A stretch of DNA of 64,000 bases from Owenia fusiformis (taxonomy: Eukaryota > Annelida > Polychaeta > Sabellida > Oweniidae). The notes under the pieces are model-generated. The model saw only the letters and a list, made by a program, of their open reading frames with translations, had not been told where the DNA came from and searched no databases. This document shows positions 62,901-64,000 of the stretch, in pieces. Location: positions 8,191,730 to 8,255,729 of the forward strand of contig CAIIXF020000007.1 of NCBI GenBank assembly GCA_903813345.2. Reading direction: 5' to 3'. A program made the position numbers and the translations under genes. How positions within the stretch are numbered: the stretch's first letter is position 1; every line of letters starts with the position of its first letter.

Positions 62901-63194
62901 GTGTTTGGACAGCCTCAGGATTCTATTGGCTACCTGACTTCCGAAAAACAAGGAATGCTTTGCTCAAATAAGGATGTTGTTGACGGATTCTACGAGTGCT
63001 CTGGATTCTGCGACTCGCGCGCACAATACTCCACGTGGACAATGGCGTTCGTTAATGACTGTGATTGTTGCCAACCAAGAAAAACTGAGAGTAAATTTAT
63101 TACATTGACTTGCGATGATGGTTCAACCATAACAAAGAGCTACCAAGTCCCAAGCGAATGTGGTTGTGGCGCATGTACCGGTGCAAGGAGATGA
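14040..63194 (+). CDS. Giant secreted gel-forming mucin-like protein (63 exons, ~8,534 aa)
   Basis: Spliced CDS read from GT-AG sites and domain continuity. Exons: 14040-14119, 14920-14984, 17971-17994, 20507-20576, 20797-20921, 21268-21363, 21865-22056, 22340-22936, 23363-23490, 23771-23936, 24125-24356, 24484-24829, 25038-25344, 25564-25734, 25929-26166, 26370-26675, 26912-27159, 27498-27682, 27945-28207, 28525-28655, 28885-29179, 29289-30007, 30107-31021, 31335-31516, 32914-33066, 33156-33300, 33863-35188, 35343-36728, 36916-38091, 38190-38422, 38753-38906, 39104-39260, 39494-39996, 40524-40680, 40839-41341, 41858-42014, 42173-43404, 43742-43852, 43998-44239, 44464-45583, 45707-47596, 47808-49346, 49690-49863, 50180-50290, 51105-51233, 51487-51594, 51778-55437, 55559-55887, 56268-56418, 56648-56749, 57124-57296, 57649-57766, 58112-58311, 58595-58746, 58959-59059, 59216-60100, 60482-60576, 60775-60894, 61125-61223, 61571-61699, 61968-62090, 62458-62506, 62863-63194. 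The sum is 25,605 nt (divisible by 3). Order: signal peptide, sushi/EGF, three VWD-C8-TIL units, PTS repeats with 14 WxxW and 5 discoidin domains, LDLa-like, VWC-like region, CTCK. The family (gel-forming mucins, VWF) is secreted and disulphide-multimerised; that role here is inferred. A split into two genes cannot be excluded without RNA data, but phases match at every junction. Confidence 0.88.
14985..17970 (+). other. Intron 2 (about 3.0 kb), no feature seen
   Basis: AT-rich sequence without a supported exon, repeat or RNA gene. Short ORFs on both strands (for example 16672-16906 and 17382-17582) show no recognisable protein and no splice logic. It may hold enhancers, but nothing in the sequence shows one. 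Confidence 0.6.
17971..17994 (+). CDS. Exon 3: 24-nt microexon
   Basis: A polypyrimidine tract and TTTTTCAG precede a 24-nt exon ending at donor GTAAGT. It joins in phase between exons 2 and 4 and encodes IRGPDQGPQ at its junctions, a short linker after the furin-type site. Its length is a multiple of three, so skipping it would keep the frame; this is the least certain of the N-terminal exons. Confidence 0.6.
18146..18243. repeat. Local direct duplication in intron 3
   Basis: The segment ACATTTTAAGAATACATGAA followed by CTAAATATTAATT occurs at 18146 and again, nearly unchanged, at 18203, about 57 bp later. The rest of intron 3 (17995-20506) shows no feature I can support. Confidence 0.6.
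20507..20921 (+). CDS. Exons 4-5: sushi-like (CCP) module
   Basis: Two exons (20507-20576, 20797-20921; residues ~57-121) read [15 protein letters not shown], then a stretch containing [21 protein letters not shown] and YPACV. The cysteine pattern and the GxW near the end fit a sushi/complement control module, divergent because of an extra cysteine pair (CTGTC). Such modules mediate protein binding. It stands before the EGF and second sushi modules, an N-terminal extension that VWF and vertebrate gel-forming mucins lack. Confidence 0.7.
21268..21363 (+). CDS. Exon 6: EGF-like domain
   Basis: A single phase-1 symmetric exon (residues ~122-153) encoding [18 protein letters not shown] and [12 protein letters not shown]. 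Six cysteines in EGF spacing and the CxNGGxC core are diagnostic. The calcium-binding D/N-x-D/N-E/Q start is absent, so it is a non-calcium EGF module. Confidence 0.9.
21865..22056 (+). CDS. Exon 7: sushi (CCP) domain
   Basis: One phase-1 symmetric exon (residues ~154-217) with four cysteines, [27 protein letters not shown] and PDCVP. The order C-x-C-GY-C-GxW-C is the standard sushi signature. Confidence 0.85.
22340..22936 (+). CDS. Exon 8: linker and first VWD domain (D1)
   Basis: After a Pro-rich linker ([14 protein letters not shown]), a VWD domain starts at [20 protein letters not shown] (residues ~246-405). It keeps the KTFD motif, the CGLCG motif ([11 protein letters not shown]) and the downstream calcium-site pattern [13 protein letters not shown] in the D1 and D2 domains of VWF is needed for interdomain disulphide multimerisation. 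The exon ends at a GTAATA donor within ENFDG; reading on would meet a stop at 22960, so the splice is required. Confidence 0.9.
23363..23936 (+). CDS. Exons 9-10: C8 domain 1
   Basis: Exons 23363-23490 and 23771-23936 (residues ~417-514) encode [29 protein letters not shown], then [13 protein letters not shown] and [10 protein letters not shown] ending NWRSGQTC. This is the C8 pattern that follows each VWD domain in VWF and mucins (P...ACxxDxC...Y...C...W). Confidence 0.85.
24125..24356 (+). CDS. Exon 11: TIL domain 1
   Basis: Residues ~515-592 read [20 protein letters not shown], then [20 protein letters not shown] and CLKPNECPC. Trypsin-inhibitor-like cysteine-rich pattern with the typical C-x-C-PxG and the C-terminal ECPC, followed by a VWC-like tail (QDCNTW) that continues into exon 12. 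Confidence 0.88.
24484..25344 (+). CDS. Exons 12-13: second VWD domain (D2) and start of C8-2
   Basis: Exons 24484-24829 and 25038-25344 (residues ~592-809). [19 protein letters not shown] is the hallmark VWD start, including a GDPH tetrapeptide. Later motifs are [19 protein letters not shown] and [15 protein letters not shown]. The first cysteine of CGLCG is replaced by leucine (TLGLCG), unlike D1. The exon 13 end begins the C8 domain ([10 protein letters not shown]). Confidence 0.9.
25564..25734 (+). CDS. Exon 14: C8 domain 2
   Basis: Residues ~810-866: [20 protein letters not shown], then [26 protein letters not shown] and TPCG. Complete C8 second half following VWD2; the exon is phase-1 symmetric. 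Confidence 0.88.
25929..26166 (+). CDS. Exon 15: TIL domain 2
   Basis: Residues ~867-946: [38 protein letters not shown] and [12 protein letters not shown]. Canonical TIL after C8-2. Confidence 0.88.
26370..26675 (+). CDS. Exon 16: TIL domain 3 (D' equivalent)
   Basis: Residues ~946-1048: tail of the preceding VWC-like segment ([10 protein letters not shown]), then [38 protein letters not shown] and [13 protein letters not shown]. Standing between the second and third VWD domains, it occupies the position of D' in VWF and gel-forming mucins. Confidence 0.85.
26912..28207 (+). CDS. Exons 17-19: third VWD domain (D3) and start of C8-3
   Basis: Exons 26912-27159, 27498-27682, 27945-28207 (residues ~1048-1280). 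[18 protein letters not shown] opens the VWD domain; [16 protein letters not shown] and [16 protein letters not shown] follow. CGLCG is reduced to EGLCG. The GDPH motif is absent (GSSH). The end of exon 19 ([18 protein letters not shown]) begins C8-3. Confidence 0.9.
28525..28655 (+). CDS. Exon 20: C8 domain 3
   Basis: Residues ~1280-1323: [39 protein letters not shown] and LC. Ends at donor GTAAGT, in phase with the TIL exon that follows. Confidence 0.85.
28885..29179 (+). CDS. Exon 21: TIL domain 4 with VWC-like tail
   Basis: Residues ~1324-1422: [35 protein letters not shown] and [18 protein letters not shown], ending DPCQVW at the splice. This completes the D3 assembly. The open frame upstream of 28885 (from 28692) is intronic: a clear TTTAG acceptor precedes the first TIL cysteine. 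Confidence 0.82.
29289..30007 (+). CDS. Exon 22: first PTS segment, WxxW domain 1, start of WxxW 2
   Basis: After [15 protein letters not shown] comes a Thr/Pro/Gly-rich segment (about 80 residues), the first likely O-glycosylated stretch. WxxW domain 1 (29575-29856) starts [15 protein letters not shown], continues [18 protein letters not shown] and [13 protein letters not shown] second short PTS segment leads to WxxW 2 ([15 protein letters not shown], from 29959), which is split by a phase-1 intron after its first 18 residues. WxxW is a known C-mannosylation motif in mucin Cys domains. Confidence 0.88.
30107..31021 (+). CDS. Exon 23: rest of WxxW 2, PTS, WxxW domain 3
   Basis: Completes WxxW 2 (to 30327; [26 protein letters not shown]), then a PTS segment rich in TGTPG, then WxxW 3 (30730-31012; [27 protein letters not shown]). 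Donor A/GTAAGT at 31022. WxxW 2 is the only intact copy interrupted at this early position. Confidence 0.87.
31335..33300 (+). CDS. Exons 24-26: discoidin (F5/8 type C) domain 1
   Basis: Exons 31335-31516, 32914-33066, 33156-33300 (residues ~1967-2126). [59 protein letters not shown] and [19 protein letters not shown], ending LGC. This is the discoidin fold pattern: initial C, QWIQVDF, VTQGR, W, final C. Members bind carbohydrate, phospholipid or matrix proteins. Three exons here, against two in the other copies; the first intron carries a mariner-like insertion. Confidence 0.9.
31617..32736 (+). mobile_element. Degraded mariner/Tc1-superfamily element with very long inverted repeats
   Basis: Starts CAGGGTGGGCC (31617) and ends GGCCCACCCTG (32736), each flanked by TA, the Tc1/mariner target. 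The two ends are imperfect inverted repeats of about 350 bp (31617-~31970 and ~32385-32736). Between them a plus-strand frame (32024-32212) encodes [13 protein letters not shown] and [17 protein letters not shown], matching the C-terminal catalytic half of a Tc1/mariner transposase, with 37 residues between the two visible acidic residues (DD37D-like). The N-terminal half is missing, so it is non-autonomous. Confidence 0.88.
32024..32212 (+). pseudogene. Transposase C-terminal fragment (mariner-like)
   Basis: A 62-residue remnant ending at TGA, with QQD and SPDxNxxDYxxW motifs of the DDE/D catalytic domain. No start codon, no upstream catalytic Asp and no DNA-binding domain remain. It lies inside the inverted-repeat element in a mucin intron and cannot be active. 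Confidence 0.8.
33301..33862. repeat. Intron 26 with dispersed-repeat copy and ~110-bp degenerate tandem units
   Basis: Positions 33366-33455 match a dispersed family (ATGTCACCACCA ... TTGGTGGTTGGCGTCTGTAAC) also seen at 2401, 3435 (reversed) and 57425. Then three degenerate units of ~110 bp run from ~33510 to 33800, each with a version of GTTCTCAGAAGCTCAAATCTGACTTTA and GACCTTCTCAAGGTCAAAAA. Confidence 0.65.
33863..35188 (+). CDS. Exon 27: PTS repeat array and WxxW domain 4
   Basis: One 1,326-nt phase-1 symmetric exon. It has no methionine before 34918, but the frame is open throughout. The PTS part repeats a 52-residue (156-bp) unit at 34111, 34267, 34423 and 34579, nearly identical, with core motifs [17 protein letters not shown] and [18 protein letters not shown]. 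WxxW 4 (34891-35184) reads [30 protein letters not shown] and [12 protein letters not shown]. Confidence 0.88.
34111..34734 (+). repeat. 156-bp coding minisatellite (4 units) in exon 27
   Basis: Successive GGAACAACACCAACTGAAGT starts are at 34111, 34267, 34423 and 34579, exactly 156 bp apart, encoding a 52-residue unit. An older diverged copy precedes the array (~33955-34110). Confidence 0.92.
35343..36728 (+). CDS. Exon 28: WxxW 5, PTS array, WxxW 6
   Basis: Phase-1 symmetric. WxxW 5 (35444-35712): [46 protein letters not shown] array follows with the same 156-bp unit as exon 27 (for example starts at 35945 and 36101), with PGPETPG instead of PGPGTPG. WxxW 6 (36473 to the splice) starts [14 protein letters not shown]; its final Cys codon is split across the intron (T at 36728, GT at 36916-36917). 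Confidence 0.88.
36916..38091 (+). CDS. Exon 29: PTS, variant WxxW 7, PTS array
   Basis: Short PTS, then WxxW-type domain 7 (37191-37472): [45 protein letters not shown]. The second Trp of WxxW is Tyr here (WTRY), removing the C-mannosylation motif. Then a PTS array with a 189-bp (63-residue) unit, starts 37746 and 37935; it is the 52-residue unit plus an 11-residue insert ([11 protein letters not shown] type). Confidence 0.88.
38190..38906 (+). CDS. Exons 30-31: TIL-like plus VWC-like pair, copy 1, short PTS
   Basis: Exon 38190-38422: [50 protein letters not shown]. Exon 38753-38906: [20 protein letters not shown] and NCATTPGC, then a short Thr/Pro tail. It resembles a TIL domain with its VWC-like extension, but with an extra inserted segment. 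Exons 39-40 carry a second copy with the intron at the same place. The last donor is weak (GTTTGG at 38907) but is the only one that keeps phase with exon 32. Confidence 0.78.
39104..39996 (+). CDS. Exons 32-33: discoidin domain 2 (tandem copy A) and PTS tail
   Basis: Exons 39104-39260 and 39494-39996. [77 protein letters not shown]; then a TGTPGTG tail. A complete F5/8 type C domain. Its intron (233 bp) is longer than those of copies B and C, and its loop reads DYPGELAK against DNPGEPPK in the others, so it is the most diverged of the three. Confidence 0.9.
40524..41341 (+). CDS. Exons 34-35: discoidin domain 3 (tandem copy B) and PTS tail
   Basis: Exons 40524-40680 and 40839-41341; the same domain, exon lengths (157 and 503 nt) and splice phases as copy A. 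Reading past the donor at 41342 meets a stop within ten codons (SKKCLIYS), so intron retention would truncate the protein. Confidence 0.9.
41858..43404 (+). CDS. Exons 36-37: discoidin domain 4 (tandem copy C), PTS array, WxxW 8
   Basis: Exon 41858-42014 and the first part of 42173-43404 repeat copy B almost exactly. Instead of ending after the short PTS tail, exon 37 continues into two 189-bp PTS units (starts 42693 and 42882) and WxxW 8 (43127-43398): [37 protein letters not shown]. Duplication of the cassette therefore ended inside a PTS-coding region shared with exon 29. Confidence 0.9.
43742..43852 (+). CDS. Exon 38: short Thr/Pro/Ser exon
   Basis: A 111-nt phase-1 symmetric exon with acceptor TTTTTTCAG and donor GTATGT, encoding [20 protein letters not shown] and more of the same. 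It is richer in serine and poorer in glycine than the big arrays. It can be skipped without frame change. Confidence 0.75.
43998..45583 (+). CDS. Exons 39-40: TIL-like/VWC-like pair copy 2, PTS array, WxxW 9
   Basis: Exon 43998-44239: [50 protein letters not shown]; exon 44464-45583 opens [20 protein letters not shown]. This mirrors exons 30-31, with the intron at the same codon. A PTS array of a 63-bp unit follows ([14 protein letters not shown] type), then WxxW 9 (45320-45579): [26 protein letters not shown]. Confidence 0.88.
44635..45200 (+). repeat. 63-bp coding minisatellite in exon 40
   Basis: GGTACACCAGGCACTG starts recur at 44698, 44761, 44824 and onward every 63 bp for about eight units, encoding a 21-residue Thr/Pro/Gly unit with a single Glu. 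Units are almost identical, implying recent expansion. Confidence 0.92.
45707..47596 (+). CDS. Exon 41: PTS array, WxxW 10, PTS, WxxW 11
   Basis: A 1,890-nt phase-1 symmetric exon. First a TGTPGTG array with a 78-bp (26-residue) unit; WxxW 10 (46591-46872): [30 protein letters not shown]; a different PTS segment ([10 protein letters not shown] type) that anticipates the repeats of exon 42; WxxW 11 (47260-47541): [24 protein letters not shown]. Donor GTGAGC at 47597. Confidence 0.9.
45985..46440 (+). repeat. 78-bp coding minisatellite in exon 41
   Basis: GAAACGGGAC recurs at 46063, 46141, 46219, 46297 and 46375, exactly 78 bp apart. The unit contains [19 protein letters not shown]. Confidence 0.92.
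47808..49346 (+). CDS. Exon 42: three four-cysteine modules, PTS arrays, start of a fourth module
   Basis: Three ~41-residue modules with four cysteines: 47864-47983 ([20 protein letters not shown]), 48044-48169 and 48578-48700. Consensus C-x-Y-N-G-x-F-Y-x-P-G-s-T-I-E-E-x-x-C-H-x-v-x-C-x-E-N-G-x-i-x-x-G-D-Y-y-x-k-P-x-C. Two PTS arrays separate them (48232-48530, 48771-49260) with an 11-residue repeat, [11 protein letters not shown] alternating with [11 protein letters not shown]. The exon ends inside module 4 ([11 protein letters not shown]) at a phase-1 donor. Confidence 0.87.
48232..49260 (+). repeat. 33/66-bp coding minisatellites in exon 42 (two blocks)
   Basis: Blocks 48232-48530 and 48771-49260 repeat a 33-bp unit. 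In the second block the units pair into a 66-bp dimer in which a Glu-bearing (TGEPGV) and an Arg-bearing (TGRPGG) unit alternate. Confidence 0.9.
49690..51594 (+). CDS. Exons 43-46: four-cysteine modules 4 to 6, each split by a phase-1 intron
   Basis: Exons 49690-49863, 50180-50290, 51105-51233, 51487-51594. Module 4 spans 49316-49781, module 5 49833-50271, module 6 51203-51578. Each is cut after xPG: exon ends in FY-x-PG type sequence, next exon starts [18 protein letters not shown] or a close variant. Thr/Pro linkers join modules. Module 5 has a degenerate start ([11 protein letters not shown]). All exons are phase 1-1. Confidence 0.83.
50804..50843. repeat. Hairpin in intron 44
   Basis: TCAGAGTCTCTC (50804-50815) pairs perfectly with GAGAGACTCTGA (50832-50843) across a 16-nt loop. 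The adjacent TCTGATAAATCAGAATGC also occurs near 4755, so it may be the edge of a dispersed inverted-repeat element. The rest of the intron (50291-51104) shows nothing else. Confidence 0.6.
51778..55437 (+). CDS. Exon 47: variant WxxW 12, long 8-residue repeat array, WxxW 13, second array
   Basis: A 3,660-nt phase-1 symmetric exon. Domain 12 (51870-52142): [46 protein letters not shown]; the second Trp is Glu (WTEE). Array 1 (52518-53560) is about 40 copies of [24 protein letters not shown]. WxxW 13 (53634-53915) is intact: [29 protein letters not shown]. Array 2 (54079-55385) is about 50 more copies. Thr-Thr-Pro supplies O-glycan sites, PGVG resembles elastin, and Lys/Glu alternate at a fixed position. 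Confidence 0.9.
52518..55385 (+). repeat. 24-bp coding minisatellites in exon 47 (two arrays)
   Basis: The 24-bp unit reads roughly ACAACTCCAGGTGTAGGAGA followed by AAAG or AGAG. Arrays run 52518-53560 and 54079-55385, separated by WxxW 13. Units mix three main types (GVGEK, GVGEE, GEVEK) in higher-order blocks repeated within each array. Confidence 0.93.
55559..56418 (+). CDS. Exons 48-49: discoidin (F5/8 type C) domain 5
   Basis: Exons 55559-55887 and 56268-56418 (residues ~7483-7642): [78 protein letters not shown]. Closer to a typical F5/8C domain than copies A-C. Its single intron matches the second intron of discoidin 1, not the intron of copies A-C. Confidence 0.9.
56648..57766 (+). 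CDS. Exons 50-52: Thr/Pro exon and degenerate WxxW 14
   Basis: Exon 50 (56648-56749) is a 102-nt Thr/Pro exon. Exons 51-52 (57124-57296, 57649-57766) hold a diverged WxxW-type domain: [45 protein letters not shown] and [10 protein letters not shown]. The first Trp of WxxW is Phe (FEDW). It is the only WxxW-type copy with an intron in its second half. Confidence 0.82.
57425..57492. repeat. Dispersed-repeat copy in intron 51
   Basis: GTTGACGGCGGTTGGTGTTC and GGCGTCTGTAAC match the family at 2401, 3435 (reverse) and 33366. Confidence 0.6.
58112..58746 (+). CDS. Exons 53-54: TIL-like and VWC-like pair
   Basis: Exon 58112-58311 has a Thr/Pro start, then [40 protein letters not shown]; exon 58595-58746 starts [18 protein letters not shown] and continues [12 protein letters not shown]. 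The exon boundary falls at K/PGE, the same position as in VWC segments of SCO-spondin-like proteins and of exon 58 here. Residues ~7774-7890. Confidence 0.78.
58959..59059 (+). CDS. Exon 55: LDL-receptor class A-like module
   Basis: [20 protein letters not shown] followed by [10 protein letters not shown] fits an LDLa module: cysteine spacing, CIPxxxRCDG, and the acidic calcium cluster with NDE in place of SDE. It is followed at once by a PTS exon. Residues ~7891-7924. Confidence 0.82.
59216..60100 (+). CDS. Exon 56: final PTS array and start of the cysteine-rich C-terminus
   Basis: The first two thirds repeat a 7-residue (21-bp) unit, TTPSGVE alternating with TTPSGEK (~59281-59760). Then a cysteine-rich segment: [65 protein letters not shown]. 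The paired CC and CxC elements resemble the region preceding the cystine knot in VWF, SCO-spondin and hemocytin. Confidence 0.88.
60482..62506 (+). CDS. Exons 57-62: VWC-like cysteine-rich tail
   Basis: Exons 60482-60576, 60775-60894, 61125-61223, 61571-61699, 61968-62090, 62458-62506 (residues ~8220-8424). Motifs: [74 protein letters not shown]. These are VWC-like repeats (PGExW...C..C.C, then CC) with most introns at phase 0. An alternative acceptor at 61074 was rejected because its frame hits a stop. Confidence 0.83.
62863..63194 (+). CDS. Exon 63: C-terminal cystine knot (CTCK) and stop
   Basis: Residues ~8425-8534: [73 protein letters not shown]. The CxGxC-like element (CSGFC), the CxCC cluster and the final CxCxxC are the CTCK pattern that drives disulphide dimerisation in VWF and gel-forming mucins. 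Confidence 0.92.
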
Positions 63195-63600
63195 TGAGCC
63201 TCGCAATAGATCTAAGAACGTTTATAAACAATCATTCAATACTCAGTACTAATTTATAAATTTACTGTACAAAAAAATCTGAGATTTAAAAATGGAATCA
63301 AAGCGGAAGACATACATAGTGTAAAATCAAAACATTGTTTTAAGAGGTTTTAATTGTATAATTTATTTTATGTCTGTACAGCATAATACATGCACAATAT
63401 AGGGTTATCTCATAGACCTTCATCTATATTTCTATCACTTGACTATCAGTTTTGAAAAATATGATTCAGTTTAAAATTCTAAAGTTTAAAGATGCCATTT
63501 TATTTTTATATATATTATTATAGTAGCTGTATAGGCTTGTCAGATTCTCCCCAAGATAAAAATAAAGAATAAAGAAATATAAACAAATGTTACGCTGTAG
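63195..63600 (+). promoter_or_regulatory. 3' UTR with poly(A) signals
   Basis: AT-rich sequence after the stop codon. Two overlapping-spaced AATAAA hexamers lie at 63561-63566 and 63568-63573, giving a 3' UTR of roughly 400 nt. No other coding sequence is seen before the SINE-like repeat. Confidence 0.7.
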
Positions 63601-63660
63601 TTAATGTTGCTATCATAGGTGTAATAACCTTCGATAACAAGTCGCTACTACAGTCTCAGC

Positions 63661-63760
63661 TGTAGTGGCTAGCCCTTATGGCTGAGGGGTAGAGCATTTG
63701 ACTCTGAGAGAGGTCCTGGGTTCGATTCCCGTACGGGACATCGAATTTAGCACATTCTCT
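63661..63760 (+). repeat. tRNA-derived SINE head or tRNA pseudogene
   Basis: A perfect Pol III A box (TGGCTGAGGGG, 63679-63689) and B box (GGTTCGATTCC, 63719-63729) stand 40 nt apart, as in tRNAs. The D arm and T loop are recognisable, but the anticodon stem is broken (TTTGACTCTGAGAGAGG) and the acceptor arms pair poorly. It is therefore more likely a SINE or pseudogene than a working tRNA. The sequence after it, to 64000, shows nothing I can name. Confidence 0.65.
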
Positions 63761-64000
63761 TTCGAGTCTAGTATCTGGCTCGGTAGACTACAACTCTCCG
63801 ACGGACGTGCCAAAGAGTCGTTACCAGAAAATAGCATTTTGCATAGACGTTTTAGAAATAGATGAACATTGGGCCAGAAACAGTTTTACCCAAAACTGGG
63901 GGAACAGCAGAAGAATACTTTTATCAGGCTCGTTGAAGTATATAACTCTTGCTCTTGTGAGAAAATGAAAAGGACGTTTAATTTGAAATCAAACTCAGTT

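Noticed and set aside
63661-63760. Functional tRNA gene
   Set aside because: A and B boxes are perfect, but anticodon stem and acceptor pairing are broken; SINE or pseudogene is more likely.

Overview
The window looks like nuclear DNA from an invertebrate animal, AT-rich, with many introns carrying canonical GT-AG boundaries and several families of DNA-transposon debris. The protein it encodes (sushi, EGF, VWD-C8-TIL, WxxW, discoidin, LDLa, VWC-like and cystine-knot modules around Thr/Pro/Gly-rich mucin repeats) suggests a marine invertebrate, perhaps a hemichordate, echinoderm, cephalochordate or lophotrochozoan. Species cannot be fixed from sequence alone.

Layout. Bases 1-13,800 hold no gene I can support. 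They contain inverted-repeat elements (a 305-bp element at 6119-6423 with perfect 20-bp ends and a 9-bp target duplication; a palindromic element at 3968-4430; two related elements at 2581-2820 and 11925-12037), a ~106-bp tandem repeat, a cluster of CAACGTTG palindromes, and a promoter-like site with two CRE motifs before a short ATG exon at 8368. From 14040 to 63194 the plus strand carries one giant gene. I resolve 63 coding exons; their lengths add up to 25,605 nt, divisible by three, giving a conceptual secreted protein of 8,534 residues with every splice phase matching. A 3' UTR with AATAAA signals and a tRNA-derived SINE-like sequence close the window.

The protein, N to C: signal peptide; furin-type site RRHKR/D; sushi-like, EGF and sushi modules; three VWD-C8-TIL assemblies as in VWF and gel-forming mucins; then about 6,300 residues in which Thr/Pro/Gly-rich repeat (PTS) segments alternate with 14 WxxW domains, five discoidin (F5/8 type C) domains, two TIL/VWC-like pairs and six copies of a ~40-residue four-cysteine module that I cannot match to a complete known domain; then a TIL/VWC-like pair, an LDLa-like module, a last PTS segment, cysteine-rich VWC-like exons and a C-terminal cystine knot. 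N-terminal D assemblies and a C-terminal knot are the parts gel-forming mucins use to multimerise, so the inferred product is a giant mucus or coelomic gel former. The discoidin domains recall insect hemocytin/hemolectin.

Evolution visible in the DNA: long in-frame coding minisatellites (21, 24, 33, 63, 78, 156 and 189-bp units), a discoidin cassette duplicated in tandem so recently that its introns are still nearly identical, and phase-1 symmetric exons throughout the repeat half. A ~1.1-kb mariner-like element with ~350-bp inverted repeats sits inside a discoidin intron.
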